Notes: generated by a model from the letters alone, not told the origin. A stretch of 64,000 nt of DNA from Micromonospora ferruginea (GCF_013694245.2 NZ_CP059322.2:5091001-5155000); one strand, 5' to 3'; positions 25,188 to 34,261 are shown, counted from the first letter of the stretch. A program made the numbers and translations.

Positions 25188-26399
25188 CTACCGGAAGATG
25201 ACGTCGCTTCGGTTGACCTTGCAGTTGGCGTCGTTCCAGCCCTCACCGAGGTAGCTGGGTTCGCTGCCCTTGGCCACACCCTTGTACTTGCCGCAGATGG
25301 TGGCCGAGCCGATCACGACCACACGAGTGATCGTCGCGGTGTCGTTCCAGTTGCTGTTGATGCCGGCGAGCATGTCGATGTCGTCGACGAGGACGTTGTC
25401 GATACGCACGTGACGGGTGTACGAGGTGGAGCAGTTGCCGCAGGCGCGGTACAGCTTGCCGGTCCCCTTGAGATAGAAGCCGGAGATGTTGACCGTGCCG
25501 TTGCCGTTGTGCTGGAAGGTCTTGTCGCTGCCGCTGCGCGCGCCGCCACCGATGACGTAGGACGTGCCGCCGTTGGTCTGCTTGAAGGTGGCGGCGTCCT
25601 CACCGATGTCGTTCCACCACACGTTGCGGATCGTGCAGGTGCCCTCGCAGTGCACGCCGTCACCTGCGGGCGAACCGAGGATGACGTTCTGCAGGGTGCC
25701 GCCGTTGGCGATCTTGAACATCGGGTCCTGCGACTCGCCCTGCCCACCGTCACCCATGCAGCAGTAGGTCTTCATCCCGCCGTCGAAGGTGCCGGAGACG
25801 TTGACCGTGCTCGAGATGCTCACCGAGCCGGTCGACGACGGCCACGCACCGGTCGGCGTGCCCGGGTTGCCGGTCGGGCCGGACGTCGGACCGCCGGTGG
25901 GGCCACCGGTCGGGCCGCTGGTCGGGGTCGACCCGCCGCTGGCGTACGTCTCGAACTCGGCGATCCGCGGGGTGCCGGACGCGCTGGTGATGACGAGGGA
26001 GATCTTCTTCAGCGACGTCGAGGAGAAGTTGATGGTGCTCGGGGCGCTGCCGCCGCTGGCCAGGACGGCGCCCGTGTCGTGGTTCTTGAGCTGCCAGCCG
26101 CTGATCGAGCCGCCGCCCGAGGCGGGCACGATGACGGCCGAGGACACCGTGGTGGCGCTGCCCCACTTGACCGAGATCGTGCCGGTCGAGCCACTCGGCG
26201 ACCAGTAGGTGCCGGCGTTGCCGTCGATGACGTTGCCGTAGCTGGTGCCACTGGCCTTGCTGGAGCCGTCGGCGCCGGCACCGAGGCTGAGGTTCGTGGC
26301 GGCCGAGGCGCTGGGAACGTGCAACGCCAGCGCGACGACGGCACCCGCGACCGCAGCGGCACCGCCGGTCAGCCAGCGCGTGGCGACTTTACGTCTCAT
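25188..26399 (-). CDS. Secreted pectate lyase (PL3-like) with discoidin-like domain
   Basis: A 403-residue exported enzyme. The signal peptide has RRK..TRW and ends SASA (residue 33). Residues 35-150 resemble an F5/8-type-C carbohydrate-binding module (NVIDGNAGTYW, RIAEFETYAS). A GPTGGPT linker (155-182) leads to a right-handed beta-helix lyase domain (185-403; NVILGSPAGDGVHCEGTCTIRNVWWNDIGEDAATFK, then GGGARSGSDKTFQHNG), matching family PL3. It cleaves polygalacturonate of plant cell walls. A perfect LacI-type operator lies 34-45 bp upstream of the ATG. Cys-rich at the C-terminus. Confidence 0.9.
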   Translation of the reverse strand: MRRKVATRWLTGGAAAVAGAVVALALHVPSASAATNLSLGAGADGSSKASGTSYGNVIDGNAGTYWSPSGSTGTISVKWGSATTVSSAVIVPASGGGSISGWQLKNHDTGAVLASGGSAPSTINFSSTSLKKISLVITSASGTPRIAEFETYASGGSTPTSGPTGGPTGGPTSGPTGNPGTPTGAWPSSTGSVSISSTVNVSGTFDGGMKTYCCMGDGGQGESQDPMFKIANGGTLQNVILGSPAGDGVHCEGTCTIRNVWWNDIGEDAATFKQTNGGTSYVIGGGARSGSDKTFQHNGNGTVNISGFYLKGTGKLYRACGNCSTSYTRHVRIDNVLVDDIDMLAGINSNWNDTATITRVVVIGSATICGKYKGVAKGSEPSYLGEGWNDANCKVNRSDVIFR

Positions 26400-26432
26400 C
26401 CGGTTTCACCTTTCGATGCGTACGATCTGTGA

Positions 26433-26444
26433 GAAAGCGCTTTC
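26433..26444. promoter_or_regulatory. LacI-type operator upstream of the pectate lyase gene
   Basis: GAAAGCGCTTTC is a perfect 12-bp palindrome with the central CG of LacI/GalR-family sites. It lies 34-45 bp before the lyase ATG, where a repressor could block the promoter until pectin-derived sugar is present. It could also affect the small plus-strand gene at 26485. Confidence 0.7.
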
Positions 26445-26484
26445 AGTTAACCATAGACACACGTCGATGAAACGGCAAGGACAC

Positions 26485-26682
26485 ATGGACGACGCGTACG
26501 TGGTGGGCGACCCCGACGGCCTCAGCCCGCTCCAGAGGAAGATCCGCGACGCGGTGGCCCGCGAGCTGCACGCCCAGTTCGCACTGCGGGCCGACCGCCT
26601 CGACCTGGCCGACCTGCCCGAGGTGGCCTACCAGATCACCAGGCGCGTGGACGAGGTGCTGACCGGAACCACCACGGGCTGA
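26485..26682 (+). CDS. Small conserved-looking soluble protein
   Basis: A 65-residue acidic protein without signal or membrane segment: MDDAYVVGDPDGLSPLQRKI, then a helical stretch (RDAVARELHAQFALRADRLDLADLPEVAYQI) and a short tail. ATG at 26485 has AAGGA six bases upstream and is preferred over ATG 26467. Codon use is like its neighbours, with G/C in most third positions, which supports real coding. No known family. Confidence 0.6.
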   Translation: MDDAYVVGDPDGLSPLQRKIRDAVARELHAQFALRADRLDLADLPEVAYQITRRVDEVLTGTTTG

Positions 26683-26838
26683 GCCGACCGGGCGCGACCA
26701 CTCCCGGCGGACACCGTCACGCGACCACGGCGCTCGCGTGACGATTCAGTCACGCTCCGTTGCGTGCACTGGGCTTCCGCAACGAGGCGGCACGGTCTGC
26801 CCGGACGGCACGCGCGAGGCCGCCGGAACGGAGAACCC

Positions 26839-28200
26839 ATGAGACGGCACGCTCTCCACGCCGGGCTGACCGCCCTGACGCTCACCGCGGCGCTGCTCAC
26901 CGCCACGCCACCGGCGTCGGCGGCCACCACCACCTTCCCGTTCGCCGCCAGCCAGGACAGCTACGTCAGCTCGTCGAGCCCGAACGCGAACTTCAACAGC
27001 ACCAACTCGCTCGCGGTCGGCGCCGCCCCGACCCGGATCTCCTACCTCCAGTTCACCGTCAGCCGGCTGGTCGACCCGGTCTCCACCGCCCGTTTGCGGC
27101 TGCACGTGCGGAACACCGCCAACGCCCCCAGCCCGAACGGCGGCACCGCACAGGAGGCCGGCACCGGCTGGTCGGAGAGCACCCTGACGTACGCCAACCG
27201 GCCGGCGCCCGTCGGCGCGCCGCTCGCCTCGCTCGCCACCGTGCGCGCCAACACCTGGTACGAGCTGGACGTCACCGACGCGGTCACCGGCAACGGACTC
27301 GTCGCGTTCTCGCTCTCCTCCACCAACCCGGACGGCGCCTTCTACGACAGCCGGGAGTCCGGCACCCACGCGCCGATGCTCATCATCACCACCGGTCCCC
27401 CGCCGACCGGGGACAACGTGCTCCTCAACGGCGGTGACATCTCCGCGTGCAGCACCACCGGCGCCACGCAGACCGCGCAGATCATCGCCCGCGAGCCCGG
27501 CACCGTGATGGCCGGCGGCGACCTGACCGACAGCGGTACGGCCGCGCAACTCGCCAACTGCTACGACCCGACCTGGGGCCAGTTCAAGAACCGCACCAAG
27601 CCGATCCTCGGCAACCACGACTACCTCACGTCCGGCGCCAAGCCCACCTTCGACTACTTCGGTCCGGTGCTGCCGCCAGGGAAGGGCTACTACTCGTTCG
27701 ACAAGGCCGGCTGGCACATCGTGGTGCTGAACACCAACTGCTCCCGCGTCGGCGGCTGCCAGGCCGGCTCGGCGCAGGAGAAGTGGCTACGCGCCGACCT
27801 CGCGGCGCACCCGAACCGCTGCACCCTGGCGCAGTACCACCACCCGCTGTTCAGCTCCGGCGGCCGGGAGTCCGCCGCGGTCCGGCCGCTGTTCCAGGCG
27901 CTCTACGACGCCGGCGCGGAGATCGTCATCAACGGCCACAACCACCAGTACGAGCGGTTCGCCCCGCAGAGCCCGTCCGGCGTCGCCGAGCCGGACCGGG
28001 GCATCCGCGAGTTCGTGGTGGGCACCGGCGGTCGCCCGCTCCAGGCGTCGTTCCCCGAACCCGCCGCCAACAGCCAGGTCAAGAACGGCACCACGTTCGG
28101 CGTGCTCAAGCTGACGCTCTCCACGAACGCCTACTCCTGGCAGTTCCTCCCGGTGGCCGGCAAGACGTTCACCGACTCCGGCATGGGCACCTGCCACTGA
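26839..28200 (+). CDS. Secreted metallophosphoesterase with DNRLRE/CBM96-like domain
   Basis: A 453-residue exported protein with a signal peptide ending PPASAA (about residue 30). Residues 31-185 resemble the DNRLRE (CBM96-like) beta-sandwich (QDSYVSSSSPNANFN, YLQFTVS, TWYELDVTDAV). Residues 190-440 are a calcineurin-like phosphoesterase: GGDLTDSG, GNHDYLT, QYHHPLFSSG and NGHNHQYERF supply the metal ligands. The usual first DxH ligand pair is altered (NGGDISAC). Probably an extracellular phosphatase. ATG at 26839 has GGAG upstream. Confidence 0.85.
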   Translation: MRRHALHAGLTALTLTAALLTATPPASAATTTFPFAASQDSYVSSSSPNANFNSTNSLAVGAAPTRISYLQFTVSRLVDPVSTARLRLHVRNTANAPSPNGGTAQEAGTGWSESTLTYANRPAPVGAPLASLATVRANTWYELDVTDAVTGNGLVAFSLSSTNPDGAFYDSRESGTHAPMLIITTGPPPTGDNVLLNGGDISACSTTGATQTAQIIAREPGTVMAGGDLTDSGTAAQLANCYDPTWGQFKNRTKPILGNHDYLTSGAKPTFDYFGPVLPPGKGYYSFDKAGWHIVVLNTNCSRVGGCQAGSAQEKWLRADLAAHPNRCTLAQYHHPLFSSGGRESAAVRPLFQALYDAGAEIVINGHNHQYERFAPQSPSGVAEPDRGIREFVVGTGGRPLQASFPEPAANSQVKNGTTFGVLKLTLSTNAYSWQFLPVAGKTFTDSGMGTCH

Positions 28201-28211
28201 CCGGCGAAGGA

Positions 28212-28241
28212 CCGGCCGGCGGAACCCGTTCCGCCGGCCGG
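28212..28241. terminator. Bidirectional terminator hairpin
   Basis: CCGGCCGGCGGAA (28212-28224) pairs perfectly with TTCCGCCGGCCGG (28229-28241) around a 4-nt loop. It lies between the convergent ends of the phosphoesterase gene and ccsB. Confidence 0.82.
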
Positions 28242-28248
28242 GGCCGGC

Positions 28249-29223
28249 TCAGACCCCGGCGTACGAGTGCAGGCCGGTGAAGAAGAAGTTGACGCCGAAC
28301 AGGTTCATCAGCACGGTCAGGAAGCCCACCACCGCGATCCAGGTGGCCACGTTGCGCTTCACGCTCGGCGTGGCCCGGGCGTGCAGGTAGCCCGCGTAGA
28401 CCACCCAGGAGATGAACGCCCAGGTCTCCTTCGGGTCCCAGCCCCAGGCGCGACCCCAGGCGGCCTCCGCCCAGATCGCCCCGGCGATAACCGCGAACGT
28501 GAAGATCGGGAACGCGAAGGCGTGCAGCGTGAAGGTCAACCGCTCCAGCCCGGCCGCCGCCGGCAGCCGGCGGGCCAGGGTGTACGGGAAGCTGCGTCGC
28601 CCCTGCTCCCAGCCGGCCCGCATCAGGTAGGCGGCGGCGGGCACCACGCCCAGCAGGAAGATGCCCGAGGAGAAGATGATCGTCGACACGTGGATGATGA
28701 ACCAGTACGACTGCAGCGCCGGCATCAGCGGCACGACCTGCACATAGAGCTTCAGCTCGGCGAACGCGAGCAGCAGCACCATCACCAGGGTCAGGAACAG
28801 GCCGAGCCGGCGCAGCGACGGCTGCTTCCAGAGCACCACCAGCCACGCGGCCACCCCGATCCAGGTGACCGTCAACACGAACTCGTACATGTTGCCCCAG
28901 GGCATCCGCTCCGCGGCGATGCCCCGGGTGACCACCGCGCCCAGGTGCAGCGCGGCGCCCAGCACGGTGAGCCAGGCGGCGATCCGCCCGGCCGTCGCGG
29001 CCCGCTCGGCGGACCGGTCCGGGCGCGGCGGCGCGGCCGGGGCGGCCGGCTCGTCGAGCGTGCCGCCCGCGCCGCCGACGCCCGCGCCGACCAGCTCCCG
29101 CGCCGGGGCGGCCGCGACCACCTTGCGCGCGTTGCCCAGCGCGAACTCCACGGCGTGGCTGATCATCGCGACCAGGTACGCCAGGATCGCGAACGTGACC
29201 AACTGGTCGGAGAGTGCGGACAT
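28249..29223 (-). CDS. ccsB: Cytochrome c biogenesis protein CcsB (ResC)
   Basis: A 324-residue membrane protein with about eight helices and the heme-handling WWD-type motif WGRAWGWDPKETWAF near residue 255, flanked by conserved His residues. With ResB it forms the system II heme export and ligation complex that attaches heme to apocytochrome c on the outer face. ATG at 29223 overlaps the resB TGA by four bases; the upstream GTG at 29226 is less likely. Last gene of the hemL-to-ccsB run, closed by a hairpin. Confidence 0.93.
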   Translation of the reverse strand: MSALSDQLVTFAILAYLVAMISHAVEFALGNARKVVAAAPARELVGAGVGGAGGTLDEPAAPAAPPRPDRSAERAATAGRIAAWLTVLGAALHLGAVVTRGIAAERMPWGNMYEFVLTVTWIGVAAWLVVLWKQPSLRRLGLFLTLVMVLLLAFAELKLYVQVVPLMPALQSYWFIIHVSTIIFSSGIFLLGVVPAAAYLMRAGWEQGRRSFPYTLARRLPAAAGLERLTFTLHAFAFPIFTFAVIAGAIWAEAAWGRAWGWDPKETWAFISWVVYAGYLHARATPSVKRNVATWIAVVGFLTVLMNLFGVNFFFTGLHSYAGV

Positions 29224-30842
29224 CACTCGTCTCCTTCTCGCGCCCGCTTCCGGTCCGGCGCGTCGCCGCTCACCGCGGCGACGAGCTGCGCGAACTCGTC
29301 GGCGAACCCTGGGTGCTCGGTGCGCGGCAGCCCACCGGCCTCCACCAAGCTACTACCGCTCGTCGGAGATCCACCCTCGGGGGGCGAAACCCGGAACCAG
29401 ACCCGGCGACGGCGGGCGAACAGCGAACCCATCAGGCCCAGCAGCAGCGTGCCGCTGGCCACCAGCAGCAGCGTCTGCCCGGGCGCGTGCCGCACCGCGA
29501 GCGTGACGTACGGCCGGGTGCCGACGAACTCCAGCGTGCTGCCGTCGTCCAGGGTCCACGTCTCGCCGGGCCGGAGCAGCTTCGTGCCGACCTGCTTGAG
29601 CTTGCCGTTGTCGACCTGCCGCTGGTCGAGCTGGTAGACCGAGCCGGGGATGCCGGCGTCCAGCCCGAGGTTGCCCCGGTAGGCGGTCAGGTTCAGCGCC
29701 GGGTTCCGCTCGGCCGGGAACTGCGACGCGACGTACGGCGGCTGGTCCCCGACCGTGGGCAGGTAGAGCCCGTCGAAGGCGACCTGCTGGTCCGGGGCCC
29801 GCTTGCCGGTCTTCGGGTCGACGTTCGCATCCGGGAAGAGGGCCACGCCCTCCTCGGTCGCGTTCGGGTCACCGGTACGCAGGAACGGGTCGTCGCTGGT
29901 CTGACTCTTGCCGTACCGGTCGGTGTACTTCAGGACCGGCGCGTAGCCGTTGCCGAGCAGGTAGACGTTGGCACCGTCGAGCCGCAGCGGCGAGTTGACC
30001 GAGAAGCCGGCGGTCCGGGACGCGCCGCCCGGCGAGTCCACGTCGACCGTGGCCCAGAAACGGGACGCCTGGCCCGAGTCGAGGTAGTCGGCCTCGAACG
30101 TCGTCAGCGTCAGGCAGAACGGCGGCAGGTCGGCGCTGTCCACCCGCGGGCCGAGCGACGCCTCGGCGTACTGCTGGCGGGTGTTGCAGAACGCGTTGTC
30201 CGCGCCGGCGACCAGGATGCGGTTGCCGTGCCAGCCGTACCAGGATCCGGCCGCGACGCCGAGCAGGACGGCGATCAGCGACGTGTGGAACAGCAGGTTG
30301 CCGGTCTCCTTGAGGTAGCCCTTCTCGGCGGAGACCTCGTTGCCCCGGACGGTGACCCGCCACCGGCGACGGCGCAGCACCTCGGCGATCGCCTCCGGGT
30401 CGGCGGCGGCCGGCGCCTCCAGCGTGGCGTGCTGGGGCAGCCGGTCCAGCCGCTTCGGCGCGGCCGGCGGCCGCATCCGCAGCGCCCGGACGTGGTCGCG
30501 GGTACGGGGCAGGATGCAGCCGATCAGCGAGGTGAACAGCAGCAGGTAGATCGCGGAGAACCAGACCGAGCCGAAGACCGCGAACGCGCCGATCTGGTCC
30601 AGCCGGGGTGCCAGGTCCGGGTGGTCGACGAACCACTGGTCGACCTTCTCCGGGTTGACCCCGCGCTGGGGCAGCACCGAGCCGGGGATCGCGGCGACCG
30701 CGAGCAGGAACAGCAGGACCAGCGCGGTACGCATGCTGGTGAGCTGCCGCCACGAGTTGCGCAGCAGGGCCAGCACCGGGTTGACCCGGCGCCGGGGGGC
30801 CTCGGCCGGCGGGGTGGTCGGCCGGTCGTCCACGGTCGTCAT
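29223..30842 (-). CDS. resB: Cytochrome c biogenesis protein ResB
   Basis: A 539-residue ResB/Ccs1 protein. Three transmembrane helices lie near residues 37-57, 95-115 and 200-220, followed by a large extracytoplasmic domain (220-475) and a last helix (about 478-498). Motifs visible are WRQLTSMRTAL, the ALLLF-type helix, and GNLLFHTSLIAVLLGVAAGSWYG with its conserved His. It partners CcsB in heme attachment. ATG at 30842 shares four bases with the ccdA stop. The cytoplasmic C-terminus (PPEGGSPTSGSS...) is family-variable. Confidence 0.92.
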   Translation of the reverse strand: MTTVDDRPTTPPAEAPRRRVNPVLALLRNSWRQLTSMRTALVLLFLLAVAAIPGSVLPQRGVNPEKVDQWFVDHPDLAPRLDQIGAFAVFGSVWFSAIYLLLFTSLIGCILPRTRDHVRALRMRPPAAPKRLDRLPQHATLEAPAAADPEAIAEVLRRRRWRVTVRGNEVSAEKGYLKETGNLLFHTSLIAVLLGVAAGSWYGWHGNRILVAGADNAFCNTRQQYAEASLGPRVDSADLPPFCLTLTTFEADYLDSGQASRFWATVDVDSPGGASRTAGFSVNSPLRLDGANVYLLGNGYAPVLKYTDRYGKSQTSDDPFLRTGDPNATEEGVALFPDANVDPKTGKRAPDQQVAFDGLYLPTVGDQPPYVASQFPAERNPALNLTAYRGNLGLDAGIPGSVYQLDQRQVDNGKLKQVGTKLLRPGETWTLDDGSTLEFVGTRPYVTLAVRHAPGQTLLLVASGTLLLGLMGSLFARRRRVWFRVSPPEGGSPTSGSSLVEAGGLPRTEHPGFADEFAQLVAAVSGDAPDRKRAREGDE

Positions 30843-31696
30843 CAGATGCTCACCTCGCCCACGCCCACGTGCGTCTGCAACCAGATCACCACGTTCTGCC
30901 AGCCGCCGGTGACCAGCGCCAGGCCGATCAGGATCAGCAGGGCGCCGCCGACGCGGGTGACCCAGCGGCTGTTGCGCCGGACGGCGCGGAACACCCCGAG
31001 CAGGCGCTGGAAGCCCAGCCCGAAGACGACGAAGGGTAGCCCCAGCCCGAGGCAGTACGCCACGGCGAGCACCACGGCCCGGCCGGCGCTGCCCTCGGTG
31101 GCGGCCAGGCCGAGCACCGCGCCGAGCGTCGGCCCGGTGCAGGGCAGCCAACTCAGTGCGAAGACCGCGCCGAGCACCGGCGCGCCGAGCAGGCCGGCCG
31201 ACGGCAGCCACCGGATGCGGAACTCGCGCTGCATCCCGGGGACGACGCCGAGGTAACCGAGGCCGAGCACCACCACCAGCACACCGATGACGATCTCCAG
31301 CGTGCGCTCGTACCGGAAGAAGAGCCGCCCGACGCTGGAGAAGAGGATCGCGGTGGACACGAACACGGCGGTGAAGCCGGCGATGAACAGCAGCGTGCCG
31401 GCCAGCACCCGCCCCTTCACGGCGGCGGCGCTCCGCACCGGCGCCACCCGCTCCGCCACGCTCACGCCGCCTGCCTTGTTAAGCGGGGGCCCCGCCTCGA
31501 CCGGAGGCGTTAAGCGGGGGCCCCTCCTTGCACCCTCCAGGTCGGCGCCGGCCAGGCCGGTCACGTAGGACAGGTAGCCGGGCATCAGCGGCAGCACGCA
31601 CGGGGAGAGGAAGCTCACCAGCCCGGCCAGCGCCGCCGCGCCCACCGCGAACAGCAACGGCCCGGACGAGGCGAGTCGGGCGAACGTCTCACCCAT
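30842..31696 (-). CDS. ccdA: CcdA thiol-disulfide transmembrane protein carrying an in-frame repeat
   Basis: A 284-residue CcdA with six helices and the two redox cysteines in FLSPCVLPLMPG (C33) and SWLPCTGPTLG. It carries electrons from thioredoxin across the membrane to the TlpA-like partner for cytochrome c maturation. The loop after helix 1 is longer than in typical CcdA proteins. Residues 54-74 (from GARRGPRLTPP to NKAG) are encoded by a 60-nt palindromic repeat (31476-31535), which keeps the frame. ATG at 31696 overlaps the tlpA stop. Confidence 0.92.
   Translation of the reverse strand: MGETFARLASSGPLLFAVGAAALAGLVSFLSPCVLPLMPGYLSYVTGLAGADLEGARRGPRLTPPVEAGPPLNKAGGVSVAERVAPVRSAAAVKGRVLAGTLLFIAGFTAVFVSTAILFSSVGRLFFRYERTLEIVIGVLVVVLGLGYLGVVPGMQREFRIRWLPSAGLLGAPVLGAVFALSWLPCTGPTLGAVLGLAATEGSAGRAVVLAVAYCLGLGLPFVVFGLGFQRLLGVFRAVRRNSRWVTRVGGALLILIGLALVTGGWQNVVIWLQTHVGVGEVSI
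31476..31535. repeat. 60-nt palindromic repeat, copy 4 (inside ccdA)
   Basis: Read on the minus strand, this is GGGTGCAAGGAGGGGCCCCC, then GCTTAACGCCTCCGG and a second GGGGCCCCCGCTTAAC. It matches copies 1 and 3. Its 60-nt length is a multiple of three and it has no stop in the ccdA frame. Confidence 0.9.
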
Positions 31697-32274
31697 CAGC
31701 GGGAGCCGTTCGGCGCCGGCTTCTCGGCGGCGATCTTCGCCACGATCGGCCGCAGCTCGTCCTGGGTCACCGCGCGGCGGATCACCACCGCGACCCGGCC
31801 GTCCCGGTCGAGCACCACGGTCGCGGGGGTGGAGTTCGGCGGGATGTCGAAGTTGAGCGCCTGCCGGCTGGCCGGGTCGAACAGGCTCGGGTAGGTGACC
31901 CCGTAGCTCGCCTCGAACGCGGCCGCCTTGTCCTTGCTGTCCTGCACGTTGATGCCGAGGAAGGTCACGCCGTCGCCCTTGGTGGCCTGGTAGGTGTCCT
32001 CCAGGTCGTCCGCCTCGGCCCGGCAGGGCGCGCACCAGGAACCCCAGAAGTTGACCACGACGACCTGGCCGCGGTCGCGGGCGATGTCGTAGTTGCCGCC
32101 GCCGAGCAGCTCACCGCTCACCTTCGGCGTCTTCGACCGCTGGTCCGGGGCGCAGGTCACGGTGAGGCCGTCGGCGGCGCACCGGCTCTCGTCGCTGCCG
32201 GAGGTGCAGCCGACCAGCGCCGTACCGGCGGTGACGGCGACGAGCAGGGCGGCGGCGAGCCTCCGGGTGAGCAT
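31696..32274 (-). CDS. TlpA/ResA-type thioredoxin lipoprotein
   Basis: A 192-residue protein with a lipoprotein signal (TRRLAAALLVAVTAGTALVGC, Cys at about residue 23) and a TlpA-like thioredoxin fold. The active site is WGSWCAPCRAEADDL (CxxC near residues 80-83), with a cis-Pro region NSTPATVVLDRDG. It reduces apocytochrome c thiols outside the membrane, with electrons delivered by CcdA. ATG at 32274 overlaps the phosphatase stop; ccdA starts within its own stop codon. Confidence 0.92.
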   Translation of the reverse strand: MLTRRLAAALLVAVTAGTALVGCTSGSDESRCAADGLTVTCAPDQRSKTPKVSGELLGGGNYDIARDRGQVVVVNFWGSWCAPCRAEADDLEDTYQATKGDGVTFLGINVQDSKDKAAAFEASYGVTYPSLFDPASRQALNFDIPPNSTPATVVLDRDGRVAVVIRRAVTQDELRPIVAKIAAEKPAPNGSR

Positions 32275-32921
32275 CAGGCCCCCTTGGCCGTCCGGGCGGT
32301 CGGCGAGATCGCGATCAGGTGGGCGGCCGGCTCGGAGTAGCCGATGCCGGCGATCTTGGCACCGTCGAAGTGGAACGAGGTGAGGCTGGCCAGGCCGCAC
32401 TGGCGGCGGCGCGGGTCGTGCCAGAGCCGCTTGCGCTCGACGTGCCGGCGCAGCGTCCAGATCGGGAGCTGGTGCGACACGAGCACCGCCTCGCGCCCCT
32501 CGGCGGCGACCCGGGCGGCGTGCAGCGCGGCGAACATCCGCTCCGCGATCACCTGGTAGGCCTCGCCCCAGGACGGGGTGACCGGGTCGCGCAGCACCCA
32601 CCAGTTGCGCGGGTCACGGAACGAGCCGTCGCCCGGCGAGACCTTCTTGCCCTCGAACCAGTTCGCGCTCTCGATCAGCCGCTCGTCGACGCCGACGGAG
32701 AGACCGAACTGCGCCGCGATCGGTTCGGCGGTTTGCTGGGCGCGTTCCAGCGGGCTGGCCACCACGTGCACGACGGTGCGCTCGGCGAGCGCCTGGGCGG
32801 CCGCCTTGGCCATCTGCACGCCCAGCTCGGAGAGGCGGAAACCGGGTAGGCGGCCGTAGAGGATGCCGTCCGGGTTGTGCACCTCGCCGTGCCGCAGCAC
32901 GTGGACCACCGTCTCCGCCAT
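32274..32921 (-). CDS. Histidine phosphatase superfamily protein
   Basis: A 215-residue phosphoglycerate-mutase-like protein: phosphoacceptor in VLRHGEVHN (RHG near residue 10), SPLERAQQTAEPI, an acid residue near E84, and the second His in VSHQLPIW. In many actinobacteria this gene stands between hemL and tlpA; its substrate there is not known. ATG at 32921 lies 2 bp after the hemL stop, with a GGGGGG-type ribosome site inside hemL. Confidence 0.88.
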   Translation of the reverse strand: MAETVVHVLRHGEVHNPDGILYGRLPGFRLSELGVQMAKAAAQALAERTVVHVVASPLERAQQTAEPIAAQFGLSVGVDERLIESANWFEGKKVSPGDGSFRDPRNWWVLRDPVTPSWGEAYQVIAERMFAALHAARVAAEGREAVLVSHQLPIWTLRRHVERKRLWHDPRRRQCGLASLTSFHFDGAKIAGIGYSEPAAHLIAISPTARTAKGA

Positions 32922-32923
32922 AG

Positions 32924-34261
32924 TTACCCCCCGTGTCCGGCCGCTGCCGCCGCCCGCGCCGCCACCGGCAGGGCGGCGGCTATCTGCTCCCACGCGGCGT
33001 CGTCGATCGCCGCCGAGACGAACCACGACTCGAACGCGCTCGGCGGCAGGTAGACGCCGGCGGCGAGCATCGCGTGGAAGAACGCCTTGAACGCCGGCAC
33101 CTGCTGGGTGCGGGCGCTGTCGTAGTCGCGCACCTCGGCGTCGGTGAAGAAGACCGAGAACATGCTGCCGGCGGTGGAGAGGCGGTGCGGCACGCCGGCC
33201 GTGGACAGCTCCTCGGTGACGAGCTTGCCCAGCGCGGCGGCCGTCTCGTCCAGGCGCCGGTAGAGCGCGTCGTCGGCCAGCTTCAGCGTGGCCAGCCCGG
33301 CCGCGCAGGCCAGCGGGTTACCGGAGAGCGTGCCGGCCTGGTAGACCGGGCCGGCCGGGGCCAGCTTCGCCATGATCTCCGCGCGCCCGCCGAACGCCGC
33401 GGCGGGCAGCCCACCACCCATGACCTTCCCGTACGTCCACAGGTCGGCGTCGGAGGGGTCGAGGCCGTGCCAGCCGGCGCGGGAGACCCGGAACCCGGTC
33501 ATCACCTCGTCGACGATCAGCAGCGCGCCGTGCGCGTGCGCGATCCGGGCCAGGTCGGCGTTGAAGCCGTCCCGGGGGGCGATCACGCCCATGTTGCCGG
33601 CCGCCGCCTCGGTGATGATCGCTGCGAGGTTCGGCCCCTCGGCGGCGAACGCCTCCTCCACGGCCCGCAGGTCGTTGTAGGGCAGCACGATCGTGTCGCC
33701 GGCCGCCGCGCCGGTCACGCCGGGCGAGTCGGGCAGGCCGAAGGTGGCCACACCGGAGCCGGCGGCGGCGAGCAGCGCATCCGAGTGGCCGTGGTAGCAG
33801 CCGGCGAACTTGATGATCTTGGCGCGGCCGGTGAAGCCGCGGGCCAGCCGGATCGCCGACATGGTCGCCTCGGTGCCGGAGTTGACCAGGCGTACCTGCT
33901 CCACCGGCGTCCGCGCGACGATCTCCTCGGCCAGATCGACCTCGCCCGGGGTGGGCGTGCCGAAGCTGGTGCCGAGCGCGGCGGCCTCGCGCAGCGCCTC
34001 CACCACGGCCGGGTGGGCGTGGCCGAGGATCAGCGGGCCCCAGGAGCAGACCAGGTCGACGTAGCGGCGGCCGTCGGCGTCGAAGAGCCAGGGACCTTCG
34101 CCCCGGACCATGAAGCGCGGCGTGCCGCCGACGGCACGGAACGCGCGCACGGGGGAGTTCACCCCGCCGGGCACGAGTGCCTTGGCGCGGTCGAACAGGG
34201 CCTCGGAGGCCGGAGCGTCGGCCGGGTAGCGGCCGGATCCGGCGGAAAGGGTCTCGGTCAC
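32924..34261 (-). CDS. hemL: Glutamate-1-semialdehyde 2,1-aminomutase
   Basis: A 445-residue fold-type I PLP enzyme. The PLP lysine is in WTYGKVMGGGLP (near residue 280), with upstream LVNSGTEATMSAIRLARG and CYHGHSD binding regions and TLSGNPLA after it. It converts glutamate-1-semialdehyde to 5-aminolevulinate, the start of heme and B12 synthesis. The likely start is GTG at 34261. It leads an operon of cytochrome c maturation genes, linking heme supply to heme attachment. Confidence 0.93.
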   Translation of the reverse strand: MTETLSAGSGRYPADAPASEALFDRAKALVPGGVNSPVRAFRAVGGTPRFMVRGEGPWLFDADGRRYVDLVCSWGPLILGHAHPAVVEALREAAALGTSFGTPTPGEVDLAEEIVARTPVEQVRLVNSGTEATMSAIRLARGFTGRAKIIKFAGCYHGHSDALLAAAGSGVATFGLPDSPGVTGAAAGDTIVLPYNDLRAVEEAFAAEGPNLAAIITEAAAGNMGVIAPRDGFNADLARIAHAHGALLIVDEVMTGFRVSRAGWHGLDPSDADLWTYGKVMGGGLPAAAFGGRAEIMAKLAPAGPVYQAGTLSGNPLACAAGLATLKLADDALYRRLDETAAALGKLVTEELSTAGVPHRLSTAGSMFSVFFTDAEVRDYDSARTQQVPAFKAFFHAMLAAGVYLPPSAFESWFVSAAIDDAAWEQIAAALPVAARAAAAAGHGG

